This document shows positions 32,275 to 41,410 of a stretch of DNA of 50,774 nucleotides, in pieces (position 1 is the first letter of the stretch; the number at the start of each line of letters is the position of its first letter). Location: NCBI GenBank assembly GCA_016929795.1, contig JAFGIA010000345.1:1-50774 (forward strand). The letters are read 5' to 3'. Position numbers and translations under genes: made by a program. The notes under the pieces were generated by a model. The model saw only the letters and a list, made by a program, of their open reading frames with translations, did no database searches and was not told where the DNA came from. Origin of the DNA: Anaerolineae bacterium. GTDB lineage: Bacteria; Chloroflexota; Anaerolineae; JAAYZQ01.

Positions 32275-33567
32275 TTACGGGCGGTGCCTGGCGCGCCATT
32301 GCAGGCCGGCATAGCCGGCCAGGGTTCCCAATCCTGCGAGCATCAAGACAACGCTGGCTGGTTCGGGTACCACCGGGGTGTCGGGCGGCACAGCGGTCGG
32401 GGTGGGTGTCACGGGCGGTCTGGGCGTGGTCGTCGAGGTGGGTGTGGATGTGGACGTCGAGGTGGGTGTGGGTGTGTTCGTAGGTGTCGGCGACGGCTGC
32501 TGCACGGGGCAGACGTCGCTGCTCACAAAGCGCAGCCCCTCGGCCGAGGTCATCTCGCTGTCGAGCGTGACGGATGTCACGGCCGCCCCCACGAGCGCGG
32601 TGAAGGTAACCTGCCCGACGGTGCCCGGCGCCAGGCTGCCGAGCTGCCACGTGATGCTGCCCCCGGCCTCCGTCCCACCATCGCTGGCAGAGACGAACTG
32701 CGTCCCGGCAGGTACACTCGTCACGAGCACGACATCGGTCACCTCCGCGCCTGCCTCGGCGGGGATTGCAAAATCGAGCGTAAAGGTCGCCTCGTCGCCC
32801 GCAACGGCAGGCGCCGCGGGGCAGAACACGGCCAGGTCGAGCGCGATCACCAGCGTCGCCGTGACCTGGTCGTCAGACACGCGGTCGTTGTTGTCTCCTA
32901 CCTGGGCCGACAGCCAGAGCTGTGGGCAGGCGACGTCGGCAGGAAAGAGCGTGGCCCGGTTGAAGGCAAACTCGACCACACCCGGGACCGTGTCGCTGTA
33001 CACGCCCAGTCCATCGAGCCCCATCGTCGTCGACGCGACAACACCGGGCACGATGTCGTAGCGGTTCGAAATCTCGGCGGTCTGGCTGGTGACATTCGGC
33101 GCACACCGGAAGGCGAGCTTGTACGCTTCAGAGTTGCCCAGGCCGACGCCATCGGGAAAGTCCGGGTCATTGAGCGGCCCCCCGTCGGGCCCGTGCGTGC
33201 CGACGCCCAGGTTCCCCTCGGTGCCTGTCTGGCTGTCCGAGTCTCCCGCACGCCCGTCGACGTCGATGCGAAAGTACCAGTGGTCGTCGCTCGATTGGTA
33301 GTGCGCCCACAGGGCAATCGCGTCATAGCCAGAGCGGGCATAGGTTGGAGACTGGTGTGGGTGAAGCTGGCTATCGGTGATGAACACATCAAGCCCATCG
33401 CTTGCCATCTGCCAGCCAGTGTCCCAGTCGGTGCCGACGCCGTCCAACACGATCGATCCCCCCTGGGCTGCGAGCGGCCGTGTCGCCGGCAGACACAGGG
33501 CCGCCAGGCAAACCACTACAGCGAGCGCGATCGAACCCCACACCTTTGCTTGATTATGTCGTGACAT
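32275..33567 (-). CDS. PEP-CTERM sorting domain protein with a Thr/Pro stalk
   Basis: This 430-residue protein starts at ATG 33567 with AAAGGAG. It has a signal peptide (residues 1-36), a domain that handles a WDTGWQMASDGLDVFITD-type region of unknown fold, and a DUF11-like beta-domain (about 240-345). A Pro/Thr-rich linker (about 355-398) precedes the C-terminal signal: the PEP motif at 401-403 (VPEPAS), a hydrophobic helix and basic RARHRP. This is a canonical exosortase substrate, encoded in the opposite direction to the exosortase at 29527. The Thr-rich stalk is a likely glycosylation site. Confidence 0.92.
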   Translation of the reverse strand: MSRHNQAKVWGSIALAVVVCLAALCLPATRPLAAQGGSIVLDGVGTDWDTGWQMASDGLDVFITDSQLHPHQSPTYARSGYDAIALWAHYQSSDDHWYFRIDVDGRAGDSDSQTGTEGNLGVGTHGPDGGPLNDPDFPDGVGLGNSEAYKLAFRCAPNVTSQTAEISNRYDIVPGVVASTTMGLDGLGVYSDTVPGVVEFAFNRATLFPADVACPQLWLSAQVGDNNDRVSDDQVTATLVIALDLAVFCPAAPAVAGDEATFTLDFAIPAEAGAEVTDVVLVTSVPAGTQFVSASDGGTEAGGSITWQLGSLAPGTVGQVTFTALVGAAVTSVTLDSEMTSAEGLRFVSSDVCPVQQPSPTPTNTPTPTSTSTSTPTSTTTPRPPVTPTPTAVPPDTPVVPEPASVVLMLAGLGTLAGYAGLQWRARHRP

Positions 33568-33616
33568 CTATGGCTCCTTTCATCCTCCGAGGCAGTCTCG
33601 GCCAACACCCACCACA

Positions 33617-33645
33617 AGTATAACAAAGAAGTGGATTCACGACAA
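33617..33645 (-). promoter_or_regulatory. Promoter of the PEP-CTERM gene
   Basis: On the minus strand TTGTCG (33645-33640) and TATACT (33622-33617) are 17 bp apart. Confidence 0.7.
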
Positions 33646-33712
33646 CTTTGCCAGTGAGAGAGTTGAAATCGGGCAGATCGTCACTCCGCACACCTGATGC
33701 GCGCTGTCGAAT

Positions 33713-33741
33713 TTGCCCAGGCATGGCGCTTGGGCTATAAT
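33713..33741 (+). promoter_or_regulatory. Promoter of the GT2 and membrane-protein operon
   Basis: TTGCCC (33713-33718) and TATAAT (33736-33741) are 17 bp apart, followed by AGGAGGAG before ATG 33766. Confidence 0.8.
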
Positions 33742-33765
33742 ACGCCCAGTTCTCGAGGAGGAGCG

Positions 33766-34455
33766 ATGAAGCTATCTATCATCATGCCGGTCTACAACGA
33801 GAGCGCGACAGTGCGCGAGATCCTGGACCAGGTACGGGCAGTCGAGATGCCAGAGGTGGAAAAAGAGATCCTCGTCGTCGACGACGGGTCGACCGACGGC
33901 TCGGTCGAGATCCTGCGTGAGGAAGCGGAAAAGGGCGACGTCCGCGTCTTTTTCCACGAGGGGAACCAGGGCAAAGGCTCTGCCGTGCGCACCGGCATCG
34001 GCCATGCCACTGGCGACTTGATCCTGATCCAGGATGCCGACCTGGAGTACGACCCACGCGATTATCCGATGCTGATCCGGCCCATCGTCGAGGGCCGCGT
34101 GGCGGTCGTGTATGGCAGCCGCTTCCTGGGGCCGCGCAAGGCGATGCTCTTCTGGCACATGATCGGCAACAAGCTGCTGACACTCGTCACAAACGTCCTC
34201 TTTAATGCCATTCTGAGCGATATGGAGACGTGCTACAAGTGCTTCCGGGCAGACGTGGTGAAGGATATGCCGCTGCGCTCGCGCCGCTTCGAGTTCGAGC
34301 CCGAGATCACGGCCAAGGTGCTCAAGCGCGGGCACCGTATCTTTGAGGTGCCGATCTCTTATTACGGCCGCGAGTTCCACGAAGGAAAAAAGATCTCGTG
34401 GCGCGACGCGCCGATCGCGTTCTGGACGCTGATCAAGTACAGGTTCGTGGATTGA
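33766..34455 (+). CDS. Glycosyltransferase family 2 (dolichol-phosphate mannosyltransferase-like)
   Basis: This 229-residue GT-A enzyme starts at ATG 33766. It has the N-terminal SIIMPVYNE motif, VDDGSTDGS (UDP/GDP-binding) and the DxD motif in QDADLEYDP. It is a single catalytic domain without C-terminal membrane helices, like bacterial DPM1 homologues. It likely makes polyprenyl-phosphate sugars used by the following membrane glycosyltransferases. Its stop overlaps the start of the next gene (TTGA). Confidence 0.94.
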   Translation: MKLSIIMPVYNESATVREILDQVRAVEMPEVEKEILVVDDGSTDGSVEILREEAEKGDVRVFFHEGNQGKGSAVRTGIGHATGDLILIQDADLEYDPRDYPMLIRPIVEGRVAVVYGSRFLGPRKAMLFWHMIGNKLLTLVTNVLFNAILSDMETCYKCFRADVVKDMPLRSRRFEFEPEITAKVLKRGHRIFEVPISYYGREFHEGKKISWRDAPIAFWTLIKYRFVD

Positions 34456-36077
34456 AAGCCGCGGTTCCGCTCCTGCTCATCCTCCTCCTCGCCCTTGCCC
34501 TGCGCGTCGCTCCGTTGGGCCACAACCGCTTTCTGGAGGACGAAGCGCTCTATGCCTATTGGGGCTTGCAGATCGCCACAGGAGTGGACCCCATGCTCGA
34601 CGAGGAGCCGGTGGACAAGCCGCCGGCCTATCCGTACCTGGTCGCGCTGTCATATTGGGTCACCGGCGAGCTGAAAAGATGGGACGCAGCCGGGCGCTTT
34701 TCCCCTGCCGGGCTGGAGGCACAGGCGCGGCTGCCGAGCCTGATGGCCAGCGTCGTGTCGGTGGCACTGGTCTACCGGCTGGGGCGGGTGCTATATGGGG
34801 ATAGCACGATGGGGCTGGTGGCGGCGCTTCTGGTGGCGGCCTCGCCCTTTGACATCTCTTTTGCGTCGACGGCGTTCACCGACCCATTGATGGTGACCTT
34901 TGTGCTCGCGGCCCTCGTCGCGGCAGGCACCGGGCACCCGGGTGCCGCAGGTTTACTCGCTGGTCTGGCAGCGGCGACCAAGCAGCAGGGGCTCTTTTTT
35001 CTGCCACTCGTGGCGGCGATCGGGCTCCTGCCCAGGTGGCGATTCAGCCGGCGGGGGTGGGTGCGCTTGGTGCTCGGGTTCGTGGCAGTAGCCGCCGGTG
35101 TCACCGCCTGGGATCTGTCACGCGTGCAGCGCCCCGGCTTTTTCGAGCAAAGCCTGATCGCGTACGGCGGGCTGGGGCCGGCACAGCCGATACGACTCTC
35201 CGAGCGTGCAGCAGCATGGGCCCGGCAACTCGAGCTTCTCTGGGGGCCATTTTTCCTGCCAGGGGTAGGCATCACGTTCGTTCTCTGGCTCGTGGCGCGC
35301 TGGGATGCAGTGCGCAGACGCTGGCTAGATCGCAGCCGGCGCCGGGACCGATGGCCTGAACGGCTGGACGGTGTGCTCGCCGGCTTTGTCGCCCTCTTTT
35401 TGCTGGCCCACTGGCTCCTTGGCTTCCAGGTCTGGGATCGCTACCTGCTCGGCCTGGTTCCGATCTTGGCCTTGCTCGCAGCCCCGTTCTTCTCGGCATG
35501 GGGGTTGCCGGTGGCGAAAGGATTCTGGCACACGAGGTATGTGTTGAAAATGACACTGCTCGGCGCGCTATGCATTGGTCTGTTCACGCTCATCGCCGCG
35601 CGCGGTGCATGGCCCGCCGGAGGCGACCATGGTGCGTACGATGGCATCGACCAGGTGACCGCGTACATGCACACGGAAGCACCACCAGGCTCCGTCCTCT
35701 ACCACTACTGGCTGGGCCACCACTACCGCTTTTACCTGCACGGCGCCCCCCTGCGCCTCCACTGGTACCCCGACCCCGCCGATCTGGTCCACGACGCGAC
35801 CGTCTATCGCCGCGAGCCACGCTACATCGCCTTCCCGAGCTTTCGCGACGGCACCGCGGCACGCGCGGCGCTGGAGGAAGCCGGGATCGGCCTGGTGCCT
35901 GTGCTGGAAACCACCCGCCGCGATGGGTCGGTGTCGTTTGTGCTGTATCGCATGGCCGGACCAGACGTCGGAACGTTGGAGCGTTGGAACGTGGAAACGT
36001 GGAAACGTTCGAACGTTGAAACGTTGAGTGTCAACCTTCCAGTCCGCGTGCCAGTGACCAGGAACTCTGGCCTATGA
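34452..36077 (+). CDS. ArnT/PMT-like membrane glycosyltransferase (GT39/GT83 family)
   Basis: This 541-residue multi-pass protein starts at TTG 34452, overlapping the previous stop. The first extracytoplasmic loop has E29-D30-E31 in LEDEALYAYWG, the metal/catalytic acidic motif of PMT/ArnT enzymes. Such enzymes transfer a sugar from polyprenyl phosphate on the outer face, which fits the GT2 partner upstream. About the last 36 residues (from about 506) are encoded by an iterated GGAACGTTGG repeat (35970-36030), so the natural C-terminus probably lay near residue 505. Confidence 0.85.
   Translation: MKAAVPLLLILLLALALRVAPLGHNRFLEDEALYAYWGLQIATGVDPMLDEEPVDKPPAYPYLVALSYWVTGELKRWDAAGRFSPAGLEAQARLPSLMASVVSVALVYRLGRVLYGDSTMGLVAALLVAASPFDISFASTAFTDPLMVTFVLAALVAAGTGHPGAAGLLAGLAAATKQQGLFFLPLVAAIGLLPRWRFSRRGWVRLVLGFVAVAAGVTAWDLSRVQRPGFFEQSLIAYGGLGPAQPIRLSERAAAWARQLELLWGPFFLPGVGITFVLWLVARWDAVRRRWLDRSRRRDRWPERLDGVLAGFVALFLLAHWLLGFQVWDRYLLGLVPILALLAAPFFSAWGLPVAKGFWHTRYVLKMTLLGALCIGLFTLIAARGAWPAGGDHGAYDGIDQVTAYMHTEAPPGSVLYHYWLGHHYRFYLHGAPLRLHWYPDPADLVHDATVYRREPRYIAFPSFRDGTAARAALEEAGIGLVPVLETTRRDGSVSFVLYRMAGPDVGTLERWNVETWKRSNVETLSVNLPVRVPVTRNSGL
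35970..36030 (+). repeat. GGAACGTTG repeat captured as the C-terminus of the GT39-like gene
   Basis: Iterated GGAACGTTGG, GGAACGTGGAAACG and GTTCGAACG units, typical of non-coding repeats here, continue the reading frame of the gene and encode a Val/Glu/Trp-rich tail (LERWNVETWKRSNVETLS). Confidence 0.75.
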
Positions 36078-38503
36078 TCGAACTGATCAAGCGCCTGCTG
36101 AGCCCCGAGTACCTGGTCGTCACCGATCCGGGGCCACTGGGCGGCGCTTGGGTGCTCTACGCACTGCTCGGCGTGCTGTTCGGTGCCGGGCTTGTGGCGG
36201 CGGTGTGGGTGCTCGCCGGGCCGGGGCGCTCGTCACAGTCTGCGGCCCGGCGGGCGTGGTCGTGGTTTGAGGGGTGGGTGTGCGCTGTGGGGCTGCTGGT
36301 GGTCGTCGCGCGCGTTCTGGCCTGGCCCGGTTGGTCGGCGCGGATCTGGCCCTTCTCGCTGGCGGGGCTGGCGATCGCCGGTACCGTAGTGTATTGGCTG
36401 CGCGGGGTGCAGGTGCCTGCCTGGCTTCAGATTCCCCCCTCCCCCCCAACCCCTCTCCCCCAGGGGAGAAGGACGGCTGTGTTGCTCGGCCTGGGTGCAC
36501 ACCTCCTTGGCATCGCGTTTGTGATCAGCGCCCGCTACGGATGGCCTCTGTGGGCAGCGCCTCTCCTGCTCGGGGTGATCCTGGTGCCGCAACTGCCACT
36601 GCTGGTCAGGACAGGGCAGATCCGGCTTGCTGCCCTCGCACCACTCCTGCTGGCCTATGCAGCCACCCTGCTCTGGACCGCCTACCTGGCCCTCGGCATC
36701 ACCGTGCGCCCCTGGCAGGGGCTGATCTTTCCCGACCCGATGACGTCGCTCTTTTACGTCGACGGGATGGTGCTGGCAGCAGTTACATACTCGTTGCTCT
36801 CTCAGCTTTATGTCACCTGCCGCATGGCAGGCCGCCCGGCTGCCTTCTGGAAAGGGACCGTCGCGGCGCTGATGGCCGTCACGCTCATCTGGGCCGGCAT
36901 CGTCTATTTCGGCAAGCGCACCCACGGCGCCACGGCGAGCGACCCCTATGCCTATGCCCAGATGGGTGTCGACCTGGCGGAGCGGGGGACCTTTGTGCAC
37001 CGTTTTTCGCTGTTTCAAGAGGTCATCCCGCTGGACATCGCGTGGGCGCCGCTCCAGCCCGTCGGCTACCACATCCCCCGGAATGACCTGGGTGACTGCC
37101 CGAGCGTGTGGGCAACTGGCGCCTCGGCACTGCTCGGCGCGGGCTATGCCCTGCTCGGCGAGGTGGGACTTTATGTCACAACGCCGATGGTAGCCCTGCT
37201 TGCCCTCGCCGCCACGTGGGCGCTCGTGTTTGAAGTGCTGCGTGACAGGGCCGCCCCGGTGCGTTACCTCACTGCAGCGCTGGCGGTCGCGCTGCTGGCC
37301 ACCTCGCCCGAGCACGTCGACCGGTTGCTGGTGCCGATGGCCGACGCCGCGGCTCAGCTCTTTACCGTGCTGATGCTCCTCTTCGTCCTGCGCGGCAGCC
37401 GCCACCTCGCTGCCGGCCGCCTGGCGGCGATCGATTGGCTCCTGGCCGGGCTCACCTTCGCCTGGGCGTATTGGGTGCGGCATACGCAGTTGGTGTTGGT
37501 GGCGGCGGTGGTGGTGGGGATATTGGCCGGTTGGAAGATTGGCCGGTTGGCCAACCGGCCAATCTTCCGACCGGCCAGGCTGTCAATCCTCGCCCTCGGA
37601 TTGTTTGGTATCGCCGCGCTCGCCGGTGCGGCGCCAGATATCCTCTACCGCGTACGCTGGTTCGGTGGGCTATTCGCGACAGAGACGACAGAGCTGCCGC
37701 TGATGGCCCTGCGCCACGTGGGGCCAGTGGCGGCCGAGATGGCGCGCGCGGCGCTCGCAGCGGGTGAGTGGGGCTATCTCTTTCCACTGGCGCTGTACGG
37801 TGCGTGGCGCCTACTGCGCGACCGGCAGTGGCAGGCAGCCATCGTGGGCAGTGCGTTTGTGGCGGTGCTCGGCGTGCACCTCACCTACCAGGCGCTGCGC
37901 CTGCGCGACCTGATCTCGATCTTTCCACTCGTCGACCTGGCGATAGCGTACGGCGCTGTCTCCCTGGTGCGCTGCGTATGGGAGATGGTACGCGGCAAGC
38001 CATGCCCCGGCTCGGCCCCGAGCTTTGGCTCGGCCCTGCGCCTTGGGACGGCACTGCTGCCCGCCGTGACGGTGGGGTGGATCGTGCTCAGCGTGGCGCT
38101 ATCACGCTGGGCCATGATCGATAACATGTGGCGGCCGGGGTGGGCATCGTTCGGCTACATGCGCGCCGTGCACAGGGCCGCGTTCGACGAGCTGGCAGCC
38201 CTCACCCCGCCGAACGCTGTGATCGGCGCGTCACTCAACGCCGGAGCGGTGATGATGTACACCGGGCGCGAAGCGATCCGGCCATACGATAGCTGGACCG
38301 GGGAGGAGTGGGACATTTTCCTGGCGGCGATGGAGAAACAGGATCGACCGATCTACCTGCTCGACGACGGCGGCCTGATGGCGCGCTTTATCGAGGCCCA
38401 GGCGGAGAACCGTGCGCTGACGCCCGTGGCAGAACTACAGGTGCCGCTCTTTTACACGCGCGACAGGGAGACCGGGTGGCTCTACCGGCTCGAGGAGAGG
38501 TGA
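36074..38503 (+). CDS. Large multi-pass membrane protein, glycosyltransferase-like, with repeat inserts
   Basis: This 809-residue protein starts at ATG 36074, overlapping the previous stop (ATGA). It has about 14-16 hydrophobic segments; a DPYAYAQMGVDL segment near residue 290 could be a first-loop acidic motif of the PMT/GT-C type. Two repeats are read in frame: bases 36431-36472 (PPSPPTPLPQG, residues about 122-132) and a 52-bp palindrome (residues 485-501). Its stop overlaps the YfhO-like gene by one base. Probable glycan or polymer assembly at the membrane; family not certain. Confidence 0.7.
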   Translation: MIELIKRLLSPEYLVVTDPGPLGGAWVLYALLGVLFGAGLVAAVWVLAGPGRSSQSAARRAWSWFEGWVCAVGLLVVVARVLAWPGWSARIWPFSLAGLAIAGTVVYWLRGVQVPAWLQIPPSPPTPLPQGRRTAVLLGLGAHLLGIAFVISARYGWPLWAAPLLLGVILVPQLPLLVRTGQIRLAALAPLLLAYAATLLWTAYLALGITVRPWQGLIFPDPMTSLFYVDGMVLAAVTYSLLSQLYVTCRMAGRPAAFWKGTVAALMAVTLIWAGIVYFGKRTHGATASDPYAYAQMGVDLAERGTFVHRFSLFQEVIPLDIAWAPLQPVGYHIPRNDLGDCPSVWATGASALLGAGYALLGEVGLYVTTPMVALLALAATWALVFEVLRDRAAPVRYLTAALAVALLATSPEHVDRLLVPMADAAAQLFTVLMLLFVLRGSRHLAAGRLAAIDWLLAGLTFAWAYWVRHTQLVLVAAVVVGILAGWKIGRLANRPIFRPARLSILALGLFGIAALAGAAPDILYRVRWFGGLFATETTELPLMALRHVGPVAAEMARAALAAGEWGYLFPLALYGAWRLLRDRQWQAAIVGSAFVAVLGVHLTYQALRLRDLISIFPLVDLAIAYGAVSLVRCVWEMVRGKPCPGSAPSFGSALRLGTALLPAVTVGWIVLSVALSRWAMIDNMWRPGWASFGYMRAVHRAAFDELAALTPPNAVIGASLNAGAVMMYTGREAIRPYDSWTGEEWDIFLAAMEKQDRPIYLLDDGGLMARFIEAQAENRALTPVAELQVPLFYTRDRETGWLYRLEER
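36431..36472 (+). repeat. C-rich CCCTCTCCCCCAGGGGAGAAGG repeat inside the membrane protein gene
   Basis: A run of C-rich sequence ends in the palindrome CTCTCCCCCAGGGGAGA. Such units are usually intergenic; here the frame stays open and encodes a Pro-rich loop between membrane segments. Confidence 0.7.
37525..37576 (+). repeat. 52-bp near-perfect palindrome inside a coding sequence
   Basis: The left half (37525-37550) is GGCCGGTTGGAAGATTGG plus CCGGTTGG and the right half (37551-37576) is its reverse complement with a single mismatch. There is no loop. It stays in frame and encodes residues WKIGRLANRPIFRPARL. The core GGAAGATTGG is shared with the palindrome at 48230-48283. Confidence 0.92.
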
Positions 38504-41283
38504 TGAGCAGCAAAAAGCGAGCATGGCCGCCAACACAACCTGGCAACAAGCGGCAAGGCCAAGCCGGATATCTTGTTGCTTGCGGCTTGATGCTTGCCGC
38601 TTCCGTGGGCTTTTTCCACAAGATTGCACTTTCAGGGCGCGTGCTGGCGGGGATCGACGTATTCGCCTACTTTTACCCCTACCGAGATTATGCGGCTGAG
38701 GCACTACGCGCCGGGCGGCTGCCGCTCTGGAACCCCTACCTCTTTATGGGTGCGCCGCTCCTCGCCAATTCACAGGCTGCCGTGCTCTACCCGCTCCACT
38801 GGCCGCTCATCTGGCTCGACGCCCCCGGGCAGGTGGCCTGGAGCATCGTGCTCCATGTGTGGCTGGCGGGGATGGGGATGTACGTGCTCGCACGACGCGC
38901 CACGCACATGGGAGGCGCAGGCGCGCTCGTGGCGGCAGCCATCTTTGCCCTGGGCGGATTCCTCGGTGCGCAGGTCGAGCATCTGAACCAGCTCAACGCG
39001 TCGGCGTGGCTGCCGTGGCTCCTGTTGTGCGTCGAGGTGGCAGCAAGCCACGCGGCCTGGCCAGACTCCCGCGATAGCGTGTGGATCGCACTCCTTGCCG
39101 CGGGCGGAGTTGGTGCGCTGGTTCTGCTTGCTGGCCACACGCAAGCAGCGTACATCGTTTTTTTTGCAGCGGGCGCCTATGCCCTCCTGCGCGCGCTGCG
39201 CATGGACGGCACAGGGGGGTACGATTGGCGCGGGGCACTGCGTGGCCTCGGCATAGTCGCACTGGCAGCCGTCGCCGGCGCCGCAATGGCAGCGGCACAG
39301 CTCCTGCCCACAGTGGAGCTTTCGCGCCTGTCGGTGCGCAGCGGCGGGCTGCCCTACACTGAAGCGGCATCCTTCTCTCTCAAGCCGGGACTGCTGTTCA
39401 AGGCGTTTCTGCCGCCGCTGTGGCGGGAACCGCCGTTCAGCGAGTACGTGGCCTATGTGGGCATCCTGGGGTTACTGCTGGCCGCGGTGGGTACGTGGAG
39501 TGTGGTGCGCCGGGGACAAGCCGGGCACCGGCAGGGCCGTGCATTCGCCGGGCTGGCGCTCCTCGGGGTGTTCCTCGCCTTTGGTGCCTACAACCCTGTG
39601 TATTATTTGCTCTACCGCTTTGTGCCAGGGTTTGACCTCTTTCGCGCCCCTGCGCGCTGGCTGCTGCTCTACGCACTCGGCGCCGCACTGCTCGCCGGGG
39701 TTGGCGTCGAGAGCCTGGGGCCGCTGCCGTGGCGCCGGTGGGCAGAGCGCGCACCGTGGAAAATGCCTGCCCTGCCCTTGCGCGCAGCGCCTGCGCAGGC
39801 GCTCCTCGCCCTCCTCGTCGTCGCCGAGCTCTTGGGCGCAAGCCGGCGCCTGGCGTACAACGAGCCGACGGCACCCGCAGCATTCTACTCGATGCGCACT
39901 GCACCCACACACTTGCTGGCTGACCAAGCGGACCACAGCCCCGGGCTCTTTCGCTTCCTGAGCCTGTCGGACATCGAGTACGATCCGGGCGACCTGCAGG
40001 ATCTCCAGCTCACCTACCGCAACAGCCTGTCGGAAGATGCATTGTACGATCTGCTCGTCGTCACCAAGATGAAAGAGGTGCTCGCTTTCAACCTGCCGCT
40101 GCGTTACCGGTTGTTCAGCGTCGACGGCTACGATGGTGGGCTGCTGCCGATCGAGGATTATGTCACACTCGAGCGCCTCTTTCTCGCCGAGGATGAGATC
40201 TGGCCCGATGGCCGGCTGCGCCAACAGCTTCGCCAGGTGCCGCCTGCACGCGTGCTGTCGCTGCTCAATGTCAAGTACGTGCTCACCGACAAGACGCAGG
40301 ATGCATGGGTGGATGGGGTGTATTACGACCTGGAGCACGACGTGCCGCTCGGACACACCGCCATCGGCGATCTGCCGGCATTCGACACGACCCGCCTGGG
40401 CATTGCCTCCTACCTATCCGGCACAGCCGAGATCGAGCTGGGAGCGCCTGCCGCGACCGTGACGGTGACGGGCACAGACGGCTCCGTGGTGAGCGCCACA
40501 CTGGTGGCAGGGATCGATACGGCGTGGGGGCTGGTGGAAGGAAAAGAAAACCAGGCCGGGGATGCGCGGACGGTGCACCGCTGGCGCGATGGGGGGGGAG
40601 ATGACTATCTATCTCTATTCGACCTGGGGCAGCGCATGGTGCCGGCAGGTGTGTCCGTGCGCTCGCACCTGGCGGAGGGCACCTTTCATCTGCGCGGCAT
40701 GAGCCTGATCGACGCCGAAACGGGGGCGCACAGGAACGTGTCCGTGCACCCAGCCTACAAGCTGGTGCACTCGGGCGACGTGAAGGTGTACGAAAACCAG
40801 CAGGTGCTGCCGCGAGCGTTCCTCGTGCACAGAGCGAGAGAGGTAGCAGACGACGAGGCCGCGCTGGCCTTGCTGCGCGATCCGGCATTCGACCCTGCAC
40901 GAGAGGTAGTGTTCACTGCCGAATCGGGCACTGAGCGCATCGCGGAGCCTGGCACAGTGGAGAGCACAACCTCGACCGCGCGCGTGGTGAGCTACCAGGC
41001 GGAAGAGGTGCGCGTCGAGGCCGAGATGAGCGCGCCCGGTTACCTGGTGCTGACCGATACCTACTATCCAGGTTGGACTGCAACTGTCGACGGGCAGCCT
41101 GCTCCCATTCTTAAGGCCGACCTCTACTTTCGCGCCGTGCCCCTAGACGCCGGCAGCCACGAGGTGGTATTTCTCTACGAGCCGCACGCGATGCGCCTGG
41201 GTGCGCTGATCAGCCTGATTGCTACCGGTGTGTGGCTCGTCGCACTGGTGTTCGCCGTGGCCCAATACCGCCCCGCACGCTGA
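38503..41283 (+). CDS. YfhO family large membrane protein
   Basis: This 926-residue protein starts at ATG 38503, overlapping the previous stop by one base (TGATG) with GAGGAGAGG upstream. The N-terminal half has about 12 membrane segments, with YFYPYRDYAAEALRAGRLPLWNPYLFMGAPLLAN in the first large loop. The C-terminal half is a soluble extracytoplasmic domain. The segment PGYLVLTDTYYPGWTATVDG and the GSHEVVFLYEP tail are the YfhO signature. YfhO proteins are implicated in glycosylating lipoteichoic acid or other surface polymers. It is the last gene of the GT2, GT39, membrane protein, YfhO operon. Confidence 0.9.
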   Translation: MSSKKRAWPPTQPGNKRQGQAGYLVACGLMLAASVGFFHKIALSGRVLAGIDVFAYFYPYRDYAAEALRAGRLPLWNPYLFMGAPLLANSQAAVLYPLHWPLIWLDAPGQVAWSIVLHVWLAGMGMYVLARRATHMGGAGALVAAAIFALGGFLGAQVEHLNQLNASAWLPWLLLCVEVAASHAAWPDSRDSVWIALLAAGGVGALVLLAGHTQAAYIVFFAAGAYALLRALRMDGTGGYDWRGALRGLGIVALAAVAGAAMAAAQLLPTVELSRLSVRSGGLPYTEAASFSLKPGLLFKAFLPPLWREPPFSEYVAYVGILGLLLAAVGTWSVVRRGQAGHRQGRAFAGLALLGVFLAFGAYNPVYYLLYRFVPGFDLFRAPARWLLLYALGAALLAGVGVESLGPLPWRRWAERAPWKMPALPLRAAPAQALLALLVVAELLGASRRLAYNEPTAPAAFYSMRTAPTHLLADQADHSPGLFRFLSLSDIEYDPGDLQDLQLTYRNSLSEDALYDLLVVTKMKEVLAFNLPLRYRLFSVDGYDGGLLPIEDYVTLERLFLAEDEIWPDGRLRQQLRQVPPARVLSLLNVKYVLTDKTQDAWVDGVYYDLEHDVPLGHTAIGDLPAFDTTRLGIASYLSGTAEIELGAPAATVTVTGTDGSVVSATLVAGIDTAWGLVEGKENQAGDARTVHRWRDGGGDDYLSLFDLGQRMVPAGVSVRSHLAEGTFHLRGMSLIDAETGAHRNVSVHPAYKLVHSGDVKVYENQQVLPRAFLVHRAREVADDEAALALLRDPAFDPAREVVFTAESGTERIAEPGTVESTTSTARVVSYQAEEVRVEAEMSAPGYLVLTDTYYPGWTATVDGQPAPILKADLYFRAVPLDAGSHEVVFLYEPHAMRLGALISLIATGVWLVALVFAVAQYRPAR

Positions 41284-41329
41284 ACAATCATAGCCAGCAG
41301 GATAGCCTTTCTTCCCCACCTGCCGTGCA

Positions 41330-41359
41330 TTGGACGAAAGTACACATCTATTGTATAAT
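41330..41359 (+). promoter_or_regulatory. Promoter of the AmaP gene
   Basis: TTGGAC (41330-41335) and TATAAT (41354-41359) are 18 bp apart; a second TATAAA lies at 41382. AAGGAGG precedes ATG 41411. Confidence 0.7.
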
Positions 41360-41410
41360 AGCCCCGCCAATGGGAGAAAGGGTATAAATGCTATCACAAG
41401 GAGGTTCACC

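Noticed and set aside
36233..37483. 416-codon minus-strand open frame opposite the large membrane protein
   Set aside because: Composition is Arg/His/Gly-rich shadow sequence, with no start site or motif, while the plus strand gives clean hydrophobic helices.
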